Source: Hermatobates lingyangjiaoensis (lineage: Eukaryota; Arthropoda; Insecta; Hemiptera; Hermatobatidae). Taken from it: 64,000 bases of DNA. Location: positions 1,054,001-1,118,000 of the forward strand of contig JAPFBL010000231.1 in the NCBI GenBank assembly GCA_026182355.1, read 5' to 3'. The notes under the pieces are model-generated. The model worked only from the letters and a program-made list of their open reading frames with translations, was not told the origin of the DNA and searched no databases. This document shows positions 1 to 8,744 of this stretch, one piece after another (position 1 is the stretch's first letter; the number at the start of each line of letters is the position of its first letter). Position numbers and translations under genes: made by a program.

Positions 1-1197
1 ATGATACCCAAACCTAATAAACCCTCCCACCTGCCTACTTCCTACAGACCCATTAGCCTGCTACCAATACTAGGAAAGATTCTAGAAAGGCTAATCCTAA
101 AACGCATTATTCCTCTCCTATACAAACACAATATAATCCCCGACCACCAGTTTGGTTTCCGGCGACATCATACAACAATACAGCAGTGCCACCGGGTTGT
201 AGACGCCATCTCTTCTGCTCTAGAGAGAGGCCAATATTGTTCGGGTGCGTTTCTTGATGTCTCTCAGGCTTTTGACCGGGTTTGGCACCCAAGCTTACTA
301 TGCCAACTAAAAGACATCCTACCCTCAACATACTACCTCATCCTTCGCAGCTACCTGACCGAGCGATATTTCCGGGTTTGTGAAGGAACTGCTCTTTCTC
401 CCTATTTTCCTATAAATGCTGGTGTGCCTCAGGGGAGCGTATTGGCTCCCACTCTTTACCAAATATACACTGCTGATATCCCAACCCATTCCAAAACTAC
501 TATGTTCACCTTTGCAGATGACACAGCAATATTATCCAGTGACTCAGATCCTATCAGCTCCACTCAATCCCTCCAAGAACATTTACTCATTTTGGAATCT
601 TGGTGCCAGAAGAAAAGAATTAAATTAAACACTGAGAAATCCACCCATATTACGTTCACACTACGAAAACAAAGATGTCCTCCTGTTTATATTAACCAAT
701 CTCCCCTCCCAGTTGCTAACGTAGTGCGATACCTGGGGATGTACATCGACAAACGATTAACATGGAATCCACATACAAGACTGAAACGACAAGACATACT
801 GAGACGATACAAGACGCTATCTAGACTTCTTGACAACAGATCAAATCTGACACTACAAAACAAAAGACTAATATACACTGCTATACTTAAACCGATCTGG
901 ACTTATGGACTAGAAATCTGGGGATCAACCAAGCATTCAAACATCCAAAGAATTCAAGCAACCCAATCCAAAATCCTTCGCAAAATTGTGCAAGCTCCCT
1001 TCTATGTTTCGAACGATACCATACACAAAGATCTTAAAATTCCCTTCATCCACCAAGAAATCCAATCCCGATACCGCAAATTCCATGAATCTTTACCCAC
1101 CACTATAAATCCTTTCATTCACGAATTATCATCTCTCCAGATTCCTAGCAACCCTATTAGAAGGCTGAAAAGATGTTGGCCCCGAGACCTACTCTGA
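1..1197 (+). CDS. Jockey-type LINE ORF2, reverse transcriptase (5' end outside window)
   Basis: This is a 398-codon open frame running from the window edge to a TGA stop. It encodes the reverse transcriptase of a non-LTR retrotransposon, the enzyme that copies element RNA at a nicked genomic target. Visible motifs in order are YRPISLL (residues 15-21), AFLDVSQAFD (83-92, first catalytic aspartate), GVPQGSVLAP (141-150), the FADD catalytic box (171-174) and a YLGM/ID thumb-region motif near 245. A YGLEIWG motif follows, typical of the region after the polymerase in Jockey-like ORF2 proteins. The endonuclease and ORF1 would lie before position 1, so the first ATG need not be a true start. No frameshift or premature stop is seen in this part, unlike the LINE at 60-64 kb, so this copy may be younger. 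Clade assignment is by motif resemblance only. Confidence 0.9.
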   Translation: MIPKPNKPSHLPTSYRPISLLPILGKILERLILKRIIPLLYKHNIIPDHQFGFRRHHTTIQQCHRVVDAISSALERGQYCSGAFLDVSQAFDRVWHPSLLCQLKDILPSTYYLILRSYLTERYFRVCEGTALSPYFPINAGVPQGSVLAPTLYQIYTADIPTHSKTTMFTFADDTAILSSDSDPISSTQSLQEHLLILESWCQKKRIKLNTEKSTHITFTLRKQRCPPVYINQSPLPVANVVRYLGMYIDKRLTWNPHTRLKRQDILRRYKTLSRLLDNRSNLTLQNKRLIYTAILKPIWTYGLEIWGSTKHSNIQRIQATQSKILRKIVQAPFYVSNDTIHKDLKIPFIHQEIQSRYRKFHESLPTTINPFIHELSSLQIPSNPIRRLKRCWPRDLL

Positions 1198-1368
1198 AAT
1201 GTTAACTGTCAAGACTAGTTGCAAGTGATCCTAACAGTCTATATGGAGTACTACCAATGGGTGGTTTCTCCACTCTTTATTCCACCTTTATGTTGCATGT
1301 ATCACTATTACTTATTACACCGATAAGGTTAGTTGTAATACAAAAACAAATTAAAAAAAAAAAAAAAA
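1198..1368 (+). mobile_element. LINE 3' UTR and poly(A) tail
   Basis: This is the short non-coding tail following the reverse transcriptase stop codon. It ends in a 16-A run at 1353-1368, the usual 3' end of a target-primed LINE insertion. The other copy edge is outside the window, so no target-site duplication can be checked. Confidence 0.8.
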
Positions 1369-2296
1369 GGATAATAAAATCCCATTTGAAACAAGTGTAA
1401 ATAAATAAAATGTAAACTTAGAACAAGTGATTAAACTTAATCAAACCACGGAATTAGCATCTGATGATTTTAGTAACTAATCACTAATAGAAAAATTACT
1501 AAGGCTAAAGAAATTATTTTGTGCTGCTTATTGGAATTTAAGAAATTTTGGTAATAAACCAACAAATCCATTGACTCATCACTTATATATATATATTATA
1601 TATATATATTATCAACTATATTTTGATGGCCCCGTCATCAGGAAGATAGACGTGAACGACCCGAAAACTGGCAACGACTGGATACATTTTCTCTTTTACT
1701 ATTCTAGATTCCATAGAATAGAAAAACATCTTCTGCGTTTTTCTACCTGAATCATCACTTGAATTTTTAATATTAAACATAGCCATTCCGTACTTCTCTC
1801 AGAGGATAAAAATTTTTCAGTAGTAACTAATACTGCTTGAAGATACCGTTCACTTTTCTTCGTGATGGAAAAATTGAAATAATTAAAAACATATTCTTCC
1901 TACATGTGACAGAAGAACAGGAAGCTGTCACTTCTGATCTGTTGTAGTTGTAATGACCTCAAGCCAAAACATAATTTTAATTAAATATTCACATACTATC
2001 GTTTCATACCAATACTTAAGAAACGTAATATTTTCTTATAAACTCAATTAATGTAGATATCTTTGGGAGAAGGTCATACATGTTCTGTAACGGAGTCTTC
2101 CTTCCCAAGCTGAAGACGTCAATTTTCATTTCGTCTCCGCAGTCATTCATTTGTTTCACTTACCATATTTATAATAGAATAATATAATAGTATTCTTTGA
2201 CTCAGTTAAATTTTAATTATTGCTTCATAATTCTGGTATGAATATACATTTAAAGGACATTTATATAAATATATATATATATATATATATACATAT
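1369..2296. other. AT-rich DNA with a (TA)n tract and a decayed hammerhead-like core
   Basis: No gene is seen. A compound TA tract lies at 1581-1613. Next to it, on the minus strand, CTGATGA (1635-1641) is followed by GGGGCCATC and then AAAATATAG (down to about 1616). The same arrangement, with GAAATATTG, occurs on the plus strand at 55474. The expected G of the GAAA box is an A here, so this looks like a decayed hammerhead-type site. Confidence 0.4.
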
Positions 2297-2430
2297 CAAT
2301 GATAAAACGACAATAAGAAATGGAAAAACAACACTAAGATCTTTCAACCGTAACAACGGGTCTTCATCAGAGTCAGTTGGGTTTGTCCCATTTCTTATTG
2401 TGGTTTGATCATTGATTGTTCATGTGTTTA
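2297..2430. mobile_element. Foldback element copy 1 (AGATCT family), between TA tracts
   Basis: Outer sequences around CAATAAGAAATGG (left) and CCATTTCTTATTGTGG (right) are inverted copies of each other, and the centre holds one minus-strand hammerhead-like core. Further copies lie at 27781-27944 and 44234-44393, and all three start beside a (TA)n tract. This copy retains only one ribozyme arm, while the others have two. After the right arm comes a shared tail that runs into another TA run near 2443-2456. I infer a non-autonomous derivative of a Penelope-like element. Confidence 0.7.
2325..2385 (-). ncRNA. Hammerhead-ribozyme-like motif
   Basis: Read on the minus strand: CAAC-TG-ACT, then CTGATGA (2364-2370), a hairpin closed by CCG/CGG with loop near TTGTTA, then GAAA (2342-2345). 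The A starts the self-complementary AGATCT (2337-2342), followed by T and AGT-GTTG. The outer strands pair (CAAC with GTTG and ACT with AGT, leaving TG bulged), giving stem I. The palindrome can only form stem III between two molecules, as in dimeric hammerheads. All core nucleotides are present. Activity is not shown. Confidence 0.6.
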
Positions 2431-2519
2431 TGTGAAATCTTTATATATATATATATCCTTTCCTTTGTCTTTTTTGCTTTTCTCCTCCCTTTTACTTAAA
2501 TATCACTTTTATAATTTTA

Positions 2520-2739
2520 CTTACTCACAGCCTAAACTGGTTCACGTTGGTAAGGTGGCTGCACTGCGTGTCATTGTATCGCGCCAGTTTACATCGGCCA
2601 GTGGACGCATTTATGTCTCCGTTCCTTCATTCTTTCTCCTTTTATTTTCTTTCTTTCTTCTCTCCTGAAGACGGCAAGACGCCGAAATTATCGAGATTCG
2701 TGAGTATTCGTCCTTTTTCTTGTGTTCTCTAGCTGTAAC

Positions 2740-2740
<1 letters not shown>
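2520..2740 (+). mobile_element. PLE-like terminal segment with hammerhead-like core
   Basis: This is a diverged relative of the segments at 4208-4434 and 43690-43920. It has a GC-richer part (about 2545-2625), a pyrimidine-rich stretch, then CTGAAGA (2665-2671), the hairpin GGC-AAGAC-GCC and GAAATTA (2684-2690), and ends at a (TA)n tract. Upstream TCTC can pair with downstream GAGA as stem I. The shared order across three loci supports one repeat family. The palindromic stem III seen elsewhere (AATT) is one base shorter here, so this copy may be decayed. Confidence 0.55.

Positions 2741-2741
<1 letters not shown>

Positions 2742-2790
<49 letters not shown>
2742..2790. repeat. (TA)n microsatellite
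   Basis: An uninterrupted TA dinucleotide run that separates two PLE-like pieces. Similar runs lie at 2268-2291, 2966-2986, 3346-3386, 4434-4459, 27757-27780, 27974-28006, 43922-43945, 44214-44235 and 55400-55418. They recur at the edges of the foldback elements. Confidence 0.9.
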
Positions 2791-2827
2791 TTTTTCGATA
2801 AAAATACGATCCGAAATGGACAAATAC

Positions 2828-2964
2828 AGTTCAATGTACATAAAGAAACATAGAGAAATTAAAACCTCACACTTACAGTCTCTAATTTTCGGTTAAACCG
2901 TCTTCAGAAGAGACTGTAAGTGTGTGTTTTTAATTTCTCTATGTTTCTTTATGTACATTGAACT
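2828..2964. mobile_element. Small foldback with hammerhead-like core at its apex
   Basis: The left arm (2828-2883) and right arm (2908-2964) are near-perfect inverted copies ending in GTTCAATGTACATAAAG and its complement. The 24-base centre, read on the minus strand, is CTGAAGA (2901-2907), the hairpin GGTT/AACC and GAAAATTA (2890-2883). The paired arms therefore act as an extended stem I: the inner CACTTACAGTCTC and GAGACTGTAAGTG are fully complementary. A TA tract follows at 2966. Confidence 0.75.
2884..2907 (-). ncRNA. Hammerhead-like core inside the foldback
   Basis: CTGAAGA, a GGTT/AACC stem II, then GAA followed by self-complementary AATT and an A. Stem I is the long foldback arm. Stem III could form only by AATT pairing between two RNAs. 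The core matches the hammerhead consensus CUGANGA...GAAA. Confidence 0.55.
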
Positions 2965-2986
2965 ATATATATATATATATATATAT

Positions 2987-3174
2987 TCAAACAGGGAATT
3001 TGACAATGATAGAACAATTTAAAGACACCTGCTGACAAGAAATGGAAATTACAACCGGCCAGTTTAAATGTTTACATTTGATTTAGTAGTTCATTATGAA
3101 CTTTGAGATTTATATTTAAGTGTTTTAAACAATGTTTCAATAGGTTTTAAGATATTGTCTATACCGTTCACACC
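2987..3174 (+). mobile_element. Presumed non-coding leader of a PLE 5' end
   Basis: This stretch lies between a (TA)n tract and the hammerhead-like core at 3175. No reading frame of interest is seen. By position it corresponds to the non-coding leader (pseudo-LTR) that precedes the ribozyme and protein start in Penelope-like elements. This is inferred from order alone. Confidence 0.35.
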
Positions 3175-3208
3175 CTGAAGATGGTCGAAGACGACCGAAA
3201 CGTCGGAA
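3172..3208 (+). ncRNA. Hammerhead-ribozyme-like motif upstream of a PLE protein start
   Basis: CTGAAGA (3175-3181), a perfect GGTCG-AAGA-CGACC stem II hairpin, GAAA (3197-3200), the self-complementary ACGT (3200-3203) and C3204. This gives the canonical GUC cleavage triplet, and CC/GG flanks give a minimal stem I. It is the cleanest core in the window. It sits 24 bases before the ATG of a PLE-like N-terminal fragment, the place where PLEs are known to carry hammerheads. Confidence 0.65.
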
Positions 3209-3231
3209 GAAATATAATCATTGAAAACAAA

Positions 3232-3341
3232 ATGTATAGCGAGTTGATGTACCTAGTTCCTCGTGAAGTTAAAAGACTCTTAAGGGCTTTGGAAAAGTTA
3301 TTCAAAAAATTAATTAAAAGAACAATACGTTCTAAATTCAA

Positions 3342-3387
<46 letters not shown>
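3232..3387 (+). pseudogene. PLE protein, N-terminal fragment
   Basis: A start at 3232 opens a frame whose first 38 codons include VPREVKRLLRALEKLFKK and then a basic run ending in SKFNL. It is cut off by a (TA)n tract that the frame merely reads through. The basic amphipathic helix rich in Leu, Lys and Arg resembles the segment at the start of many Penelope-like element proteins, and is like the better matches at 28031-28174 and 28651-28821. Normal PLE proteins run to several hundred residues with reverse transcriptase and GIY-YIG endonuclease domains, and none of that is present. I chose this ATG because the frame upstream is the ribozyme itself. Identification rests on resemblance plus the neighbouring hammerhead, so it is moderate. 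Confidence 0.45.
3346..3386. repeat. (TA)n microsatellite
   Basis: A pure TA run directly abutting the left arm of the 1-kb foldback and truncating the PLE fragment. Confidence 0.9.
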
Positions 3388-3389
<2 letters not shown>

Positions 3390-3436
3390 CAATATAAACA
3401 AAGAAACATAGAGAAATCAGAAGAACACACTTACAG

Positions 3437-3470
3437 TCTCTAATTTTCGGTTTGAACCGTCTTCAGGAGA
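3437..3470 (-). ncRNA. Hammerhead-like core, left arm
   Basis: On the minus strand: TCTC, CTGAAGA (3466-3460), GGTT/AACC hairpin, GAAAATTA and GAGA. TCTC and GAGA pair as a 4-bp stem I, and AATT is the self-complementary stem III. It mirrors the plus-strand core at 4311. Confidence 0.55.
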
Positions 3471-4305
3471 GATAAGAGAGGGAAACCAACGCACTGGATC
3501 AGAGACGGTTGGAGACCAACAGTGTTGCCGCATGCGCGCCCGTTCACAGAAAATAAGGTAGACAGGAATCAATTTATAATTAATTTATAATTTATAAAAT
3601 AAAATAATGGAATATGAAAACAATAAATATATAAAAAAGAAAAAATTGAAAAAATAAGGGAAATTGATACAGAGAAATTGATACATAAACAAAAGTGCTG
3701 ACGAAGCTATGATAAAATAAAATAAAACTAAGAATACAAATAATAATAACAAATGAAATAATTTAATAAAAAATGTGAAAAGGCAAGGAACTTTTAGACA
3801 TACTCTCAATTTTATTTTGAATTGTAATAGCTCCCAATAACTGTTTTATAAGTCATTTAATTAGTAAATATCCCAGGTTTTTTTTTTTTTTTTTTTAATT
3901 CCAAATAGTTTTAGTTTTTTGTGTGTTATTTTCCACAATTTCCACAAATCCCACTACCTTCTGGCTAAACCAAAAAAAAAAAAATGTCTAAAAGTTCCTT
4001 GCCTTTTCACATTTTTTATTATATTAAATTATTTCATTTGTTATTATTATTTGTATTCTTAGTTTTATTTTATTTTATCATAGCTTAGTCAGCACTTTTG
4101 TTTATGTATCAATTTCCCTTATTTTTTCAATTTTTTCTTTTTTATATATTTATTGTTTTCATATTCCATTATTTTATTTTATAAATTATAAATTAATTAT
4201 AAATTGATTCCTGTCTACCTTATTTTCTGTGAACGGGCGCGCATGCGGCAACACTGTTGGTCTCCAACCGTCTCTGATCCAGTGCGCTTGGTTTCCCTCT
4301 CTTAT

Positions 4306-4342
4306 CTCTCCTGAAGACGGTTCAAACCGAAAATTAGAAACT
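4306..4342 (+). ncRNA. Hammerhead-like core, right arm
   Basis: CTGAAGA (4311-4317), GGTT-CA-AACC, GAAA (4329-4332), AATT (4332-4335). The downstream strand here reads GAAACTG instead of the GAGACTG of the left arm, weakening stem I to two or three pairs. This is an example of one arm decaying independently of the other. Confidence 0.5.
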
Positions 4343-4390
4343 GTAAGTGTGTTCTTCTGATTTCTCTATGTTTCTTTGTTTATATTGAAC

Positions 4391-4433
4391 TATATTTGTC
4401 CGTTTTGGATCGTATTTCCAACGAAAAAAAGTG

Positions 4434-4464
<31 letters not shown>

Positions 4465-6513
4465 TCTACAAAGTGTGTACTCAAAATAATTAATTGGTTT
4501 CCATTAGTAATAGAATAAAGTTTGAAAATAATAAATGAATATAGTACGATAAGTAATTTAATCTACATATTTAAAAAAAAATACATTTTTTATGCAGTAA
4601 AAAAGTATTAATAACGGAATGACAAGACGTAATAAAAACGAGATGCATTATTATAAAACTAATATTAATTTAATAAGTTTTTATTCATTTTAATTGATGT
4701 AAATATTTTTCAAATATATTTTATTTCATTTTATATTTTTAAACCTCTCTGAAAAACACAATACTTAACTAATGAAGATTGAGTTCTGCCATCGTTAATT
4801 AAAATGTTTAAACTAGATGAACAACACCATTATATCTCCAATACATGTTTACCTTATCTATATAACTAGTTTAAATCATAATGAAAGTAATACATATCAG
4901 TGCCATGATTTAATTTTAGAGTCAGAGGGTGTTTAATAATTCTAATTGTGACATAATCACCTAAATTAAACCATTTCTTTTGGCATTACAGCATTTCATT
5001 TTCCTAATTTTGCATTATTAACTCAACTTGCCCAGATTTTTTGATGTGAATCGTGAATTTCAATTATTCTTGTTCTAACCCAAGAATTCATTGCTCATTT
5101 TGGTGCAGAAACAGTAATTCGGTAGTATGTTAATCTTTATGTATATATCATTTTTTGTTATTAGCAATAATACATGGAAGAAAGTTGGTAAAATAAATTA
5201 TTCTCCATTATTTTTCACTTTTTATTTTTTTTATTGGCAATGATCATTGCATGAGGCTTTGTTGCGATAGTTCTGGACGATGCGGTAATAAATGAAGCAT
5301 GATTCACAAGATAAATATTTTGATGATATATTTAAAATAAAATTATTGGTGATTTAGTTGCCAATTCTGACAATACATATATTCATGACAAAATAAATAG
5401 TTTTTTTTATTGATTATTTGTCTTATTATGGTTATAGGACTACAAAAACCGATAGTAACGAAAGATCATTGTCTTCTTAGAATCTCATAAATTGTGGTTT
5501 ATAACTAACTTTTAATATACGCCTTATTACGTAATCATTATATATGTAAATATAGCAAAAAAGGTATTGTCTATAACATTGCTGCCGTTTCCCGAGGTCC
5601 AAGTTAGTTTATCAAGTAATGATTGAACACCTAAGTTTCCTTTTGTAATAACAAGATTCTGTAGCAAAGCAGTCCAAGTTGTCCACTCTCTCTAGACTAT
5701 GCACCTTAAGGTATCCAGTCAATATTCTCGTACTAAATGGATAACTTCTCTCGTTAAACTTTCAAGGTATGGCTATTGCAACTTTTTAAAGATAACGACT
5801 GAGGCTAATTAAAGTTTATCCGAGATGGCTATTTCAAAATATAATTAACACTCCTGGGGATATCGAGTCCCATCGAAGTGGTACAATATACAGCTCAAAA
5901 ATTGAAAAAAAGAATGTTCCCTTATAGAAACTACTTTTACAATCTCAACAGTGCCTGGAGCTCTTTATATTTGTTTCTACTTCACCAAACTTAGCATTAG
6001 CATGATCCTTGACAGGGCAGCGCAGTAATCTGTTCTTGTTACCGACAATAATCATGGTCTTTCCTTGAATAACCGACACTGATGCCACGATATTAATCTT
6101 GAGTACTTCTAATGAAGCTTACATTTGATTACCTAAAACTTGTTAGACACAATGTTAATGCTTAAGGAATTGCTGTAATTATTTCATAAACCTTACGACC
6201 AACTTTTATAAACTCATTTGTGTCACATTACTTTAGCTATCTATCGTCATCTACAATGTTATTTTATTTGTGAGTACTTGGAAACAAGAACACACTGGGG
6301 AATGAGGTAGCGGTCCAGTAAGAAAAGCTTCTACTAACTAGAGCTTTTTTACACTTCCCATCCCAGCTTTTACAGGTGTGATATTGATGATTGGATGAAG
6401 ACGGAAGCAGATGATAGGTGGTGAGAAATACCAAGTCCATTTCAGTTTAAAAACCTTTCAACTGAGCTTAAATATGTAAGAAAATATCATATCTTAAAAG
6501 AAAATAATTAAAA
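4391..6513. other. No gene seen; AT-rich DNA
   Basis: 4391-4459 continues the PLE-like tail into a (TA)n tract. From 4460 on I see no coding frame, RNA gene or repeat border that I can defend. Confidence 0.5.
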
Positions 6514-8744
6514 ATCTGGAGTGGCCTACACTCTACTTTACTATAAGTAACTCAATGTCAAATTTCTTGAGTATATAAAACATAACGTATCATTTAAGCA
6601 TAACATAAATATCTAAATGGGATATAATTATTAGCATTGCATTCGTGAGGTAGTACAGATAGTGATTGAAGGACATATCAATTTATAAGCTTATTTTTGT
6701 ACATCACAAATAATTTATTATTTGCAAATAATTTCATTAGTATAACTACAGCAGTAATAACATCTTTGAAAAACCAATGTGAACATTTTTTGAAACGAAA
6801 TATTATCCTACAAGAGAACATTGCTATTGTTCAAATAGCCAGTAGATTTCTTACATCGTTTACTTGACATCCTTCTACATTGAATATTAATGTAAAATTT
6901 TCAAATTTGAAACAGTAAAATACCCTTTTTTCTCTGAAAAACATCTTAAACAGCGAAGAAAATGTTATTTTAAGGTGATTTGTTAATTAAAGATGAACGA
7001 TAATTACAGTTATTAATCTCTAAACGAAAGATTTCAATTTTGAATTATCTTTTACATTTTTGGTTTTTAACAGAATTATTATACTGGGAATTTCATGGCT
7101 TCTTAGTATTTAATAAGATCATTTTCCTTCCCCTTTGTCAAATAACATATATACGAATTTTTTTTTAATAAGTGTTATCATTTACCTGCACAATATTATT
7201 CCTCTTACATCTCTTATAAGTCCATAATATATTTTCATTTTTCCATTAGAAACATCAATTTTATCTCAGTGGATTCGCTCAAAAAATTTCTAAGTCAATG
7301 TAAACAATGTAAAAAAATACAAAAAATTCGACAAGTATAGCAGGTGATCTCTTAGTCTAGTATAAACAAAGAGTTTTTATATCGTTATTGCTCTTTTCCG
7401 TAATTGAAACTACATGAATTTTTTTTTTTTTGAATTGCTAATTTTTCGTTTCATTTTTGGCCAAATTTTCATTATTTTTTAACGAGCCGTTTAGCGTCAA
7501 AAAAACATTTTCTGAAAACACAAATCGTACTGTAACGCCCCTTTAGCGAATGTAAGTTCAAAAAAAAATATCTCAACTTATTCTCCATATAATGTTCTAT
7601 TTATAGGCATAGTTTCATTCTTGTCCGTCAAACAGTATGGCTTGTATCGCTCTCACAAGGTTTGAGATTGAATTTTAAGTCAACATTTTTACATTTTATT
7701 GAAAAAAAAATATTTCCTGTTGTTTTAAAATTCTGAATATATTTTTCGTTTGTTGCATTTAAAACCTCAAAGATAATGTCAAAATTTCAAAACTCTAGGG
7801 TTATCAGTTTAGGAGAAATAAATGTTTAAAAAAAACGGTTTTTGGCAAAAAAAGTGACTTTCCCATCATGCATAATTCTTCCCAAACAATAGGGATCTTC
7901 GTCTTTATGAGGCCCATTTTTGTGTAAAATATCAACTTGATCCATCAAAGATTCTGGACCGTAGCGTGGTAACAAGCAATGCTAACACACGCACCCACCC
8001 ACGCACCCACCCACCCACCCACGCACCCACCCACCCACCCACCCACACACACACACACAGACATCATCGTAAAAACGTCATAAAACGACTTCTGGGACCT
8101 CAAAACATGTAATTCCGTCAAAATCTCGAGATCGAATTTTTTCACGATCACTATACTTTACTTATAGTAAAGTAAAAATGAATGTAGAATATCTACCCGG
8201 GATTTGTTTTCTTAACTACTACTTCTCCGTACTGTCGCGTAAATCATACGAAGAGTGCATAATCTCTGCGAAGAAGAGACAGAAACAGTTTATCACATTC
8301 TATATTAATATAGTGTAATTGCCTTGAAGAGAATAAGGATTTTTAGCAATACATACCTAAAACCAGTAAGTGAGCTATACTTATCTAGCTACTAGTATGA
8401 AGTTTATTACAGGATGAAGTTTGAACTAAAATGTGAAGTTCAATTAAGACTATTGACAATGATATACACAACACGATAGATAACACCGTAGAACACTCCA
8501 GTACAAAGAGATTCAATTACTCATACTTATAACAATCAAAACTTGTCAAAGCGATCAATGATTTCAAATTTCTTATGACTAACTAAATTTTAATATGACA
8601 TTTAAACAAATTAAATGATTATTAATTACATATGTATTTAATATTACACTATAGCCAAATTAAAACAAAACAAACAAAACTTATTATCAAGGAGTTTAAT
8701 ATTATGTTTATTTATTGTAAACTTGAGTGTAGGCCACTCCAGAT
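6514..8744. mobile_element. 2.2-kb non-coding element with 20-bp terminal inverted repeats (copy A)
   Basis: The left end ATCTGGAGTGGCCTACACTC (6514-6533) and right end (8725-8744) are perfect inverted copies. The interior has no coding frame. It contains a (CCCA)n/(CA)n tract and a perfect palindrome at 8154-8174. Partial relatives lie at 20437-21240, 33037-34358, 50598-51060 and 58640-58800, so this is an interspersed family. No clear target duplication is visible; at most AT flanks both ends. It is likely a non-autonomous DNA transposon whose superfamily I cannot assign. Confidence 0.7.
7986..8060 (+). repeat. (CCCA)n/(CGCA)n then (CA)n microsatellite
   Basis: A C/A-only tract inside the TIR element. 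In the related copies the same place holds a short (33.0-34.4 kb copy) or a hugely expanded (50.6-51.1 kb copy) CA tract, so the microsatellite is part of the element. Confidence 0.85.

Larger units (their letters stand above)
3387..4390. mobile_element. 1-kb foldback element with two hammerhead-like cores
   Basis: The left arm (3387-3801) and right arm (3984-4390) are inverted copies of about 410 bases with few differences. Between them lies a 182-base spacer containing a T tract (about 3878-3897) and an A tract (3971-3983). From the outside in, each arm has a pyrimidine/purine end, a hammerhead-like core, a GC-rich block containing GCATGCG, then AT-rich DNA. A 14-base tandem duplication near 3674-3700 (GATACAGAGAAATT) is present only in the left arm. 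No protein is encoded. The outer edges meet TA tracts, directly on the left and after about 43 bases on the right. Confidence 0.85.

Noticed and set aside
3181..3231. Earlier ATG at 3181 as the start of the PLE-like frame
   Set aside because: It lies inside the hammerhead core; the ATG at 3232 begins the part that resembles protein.
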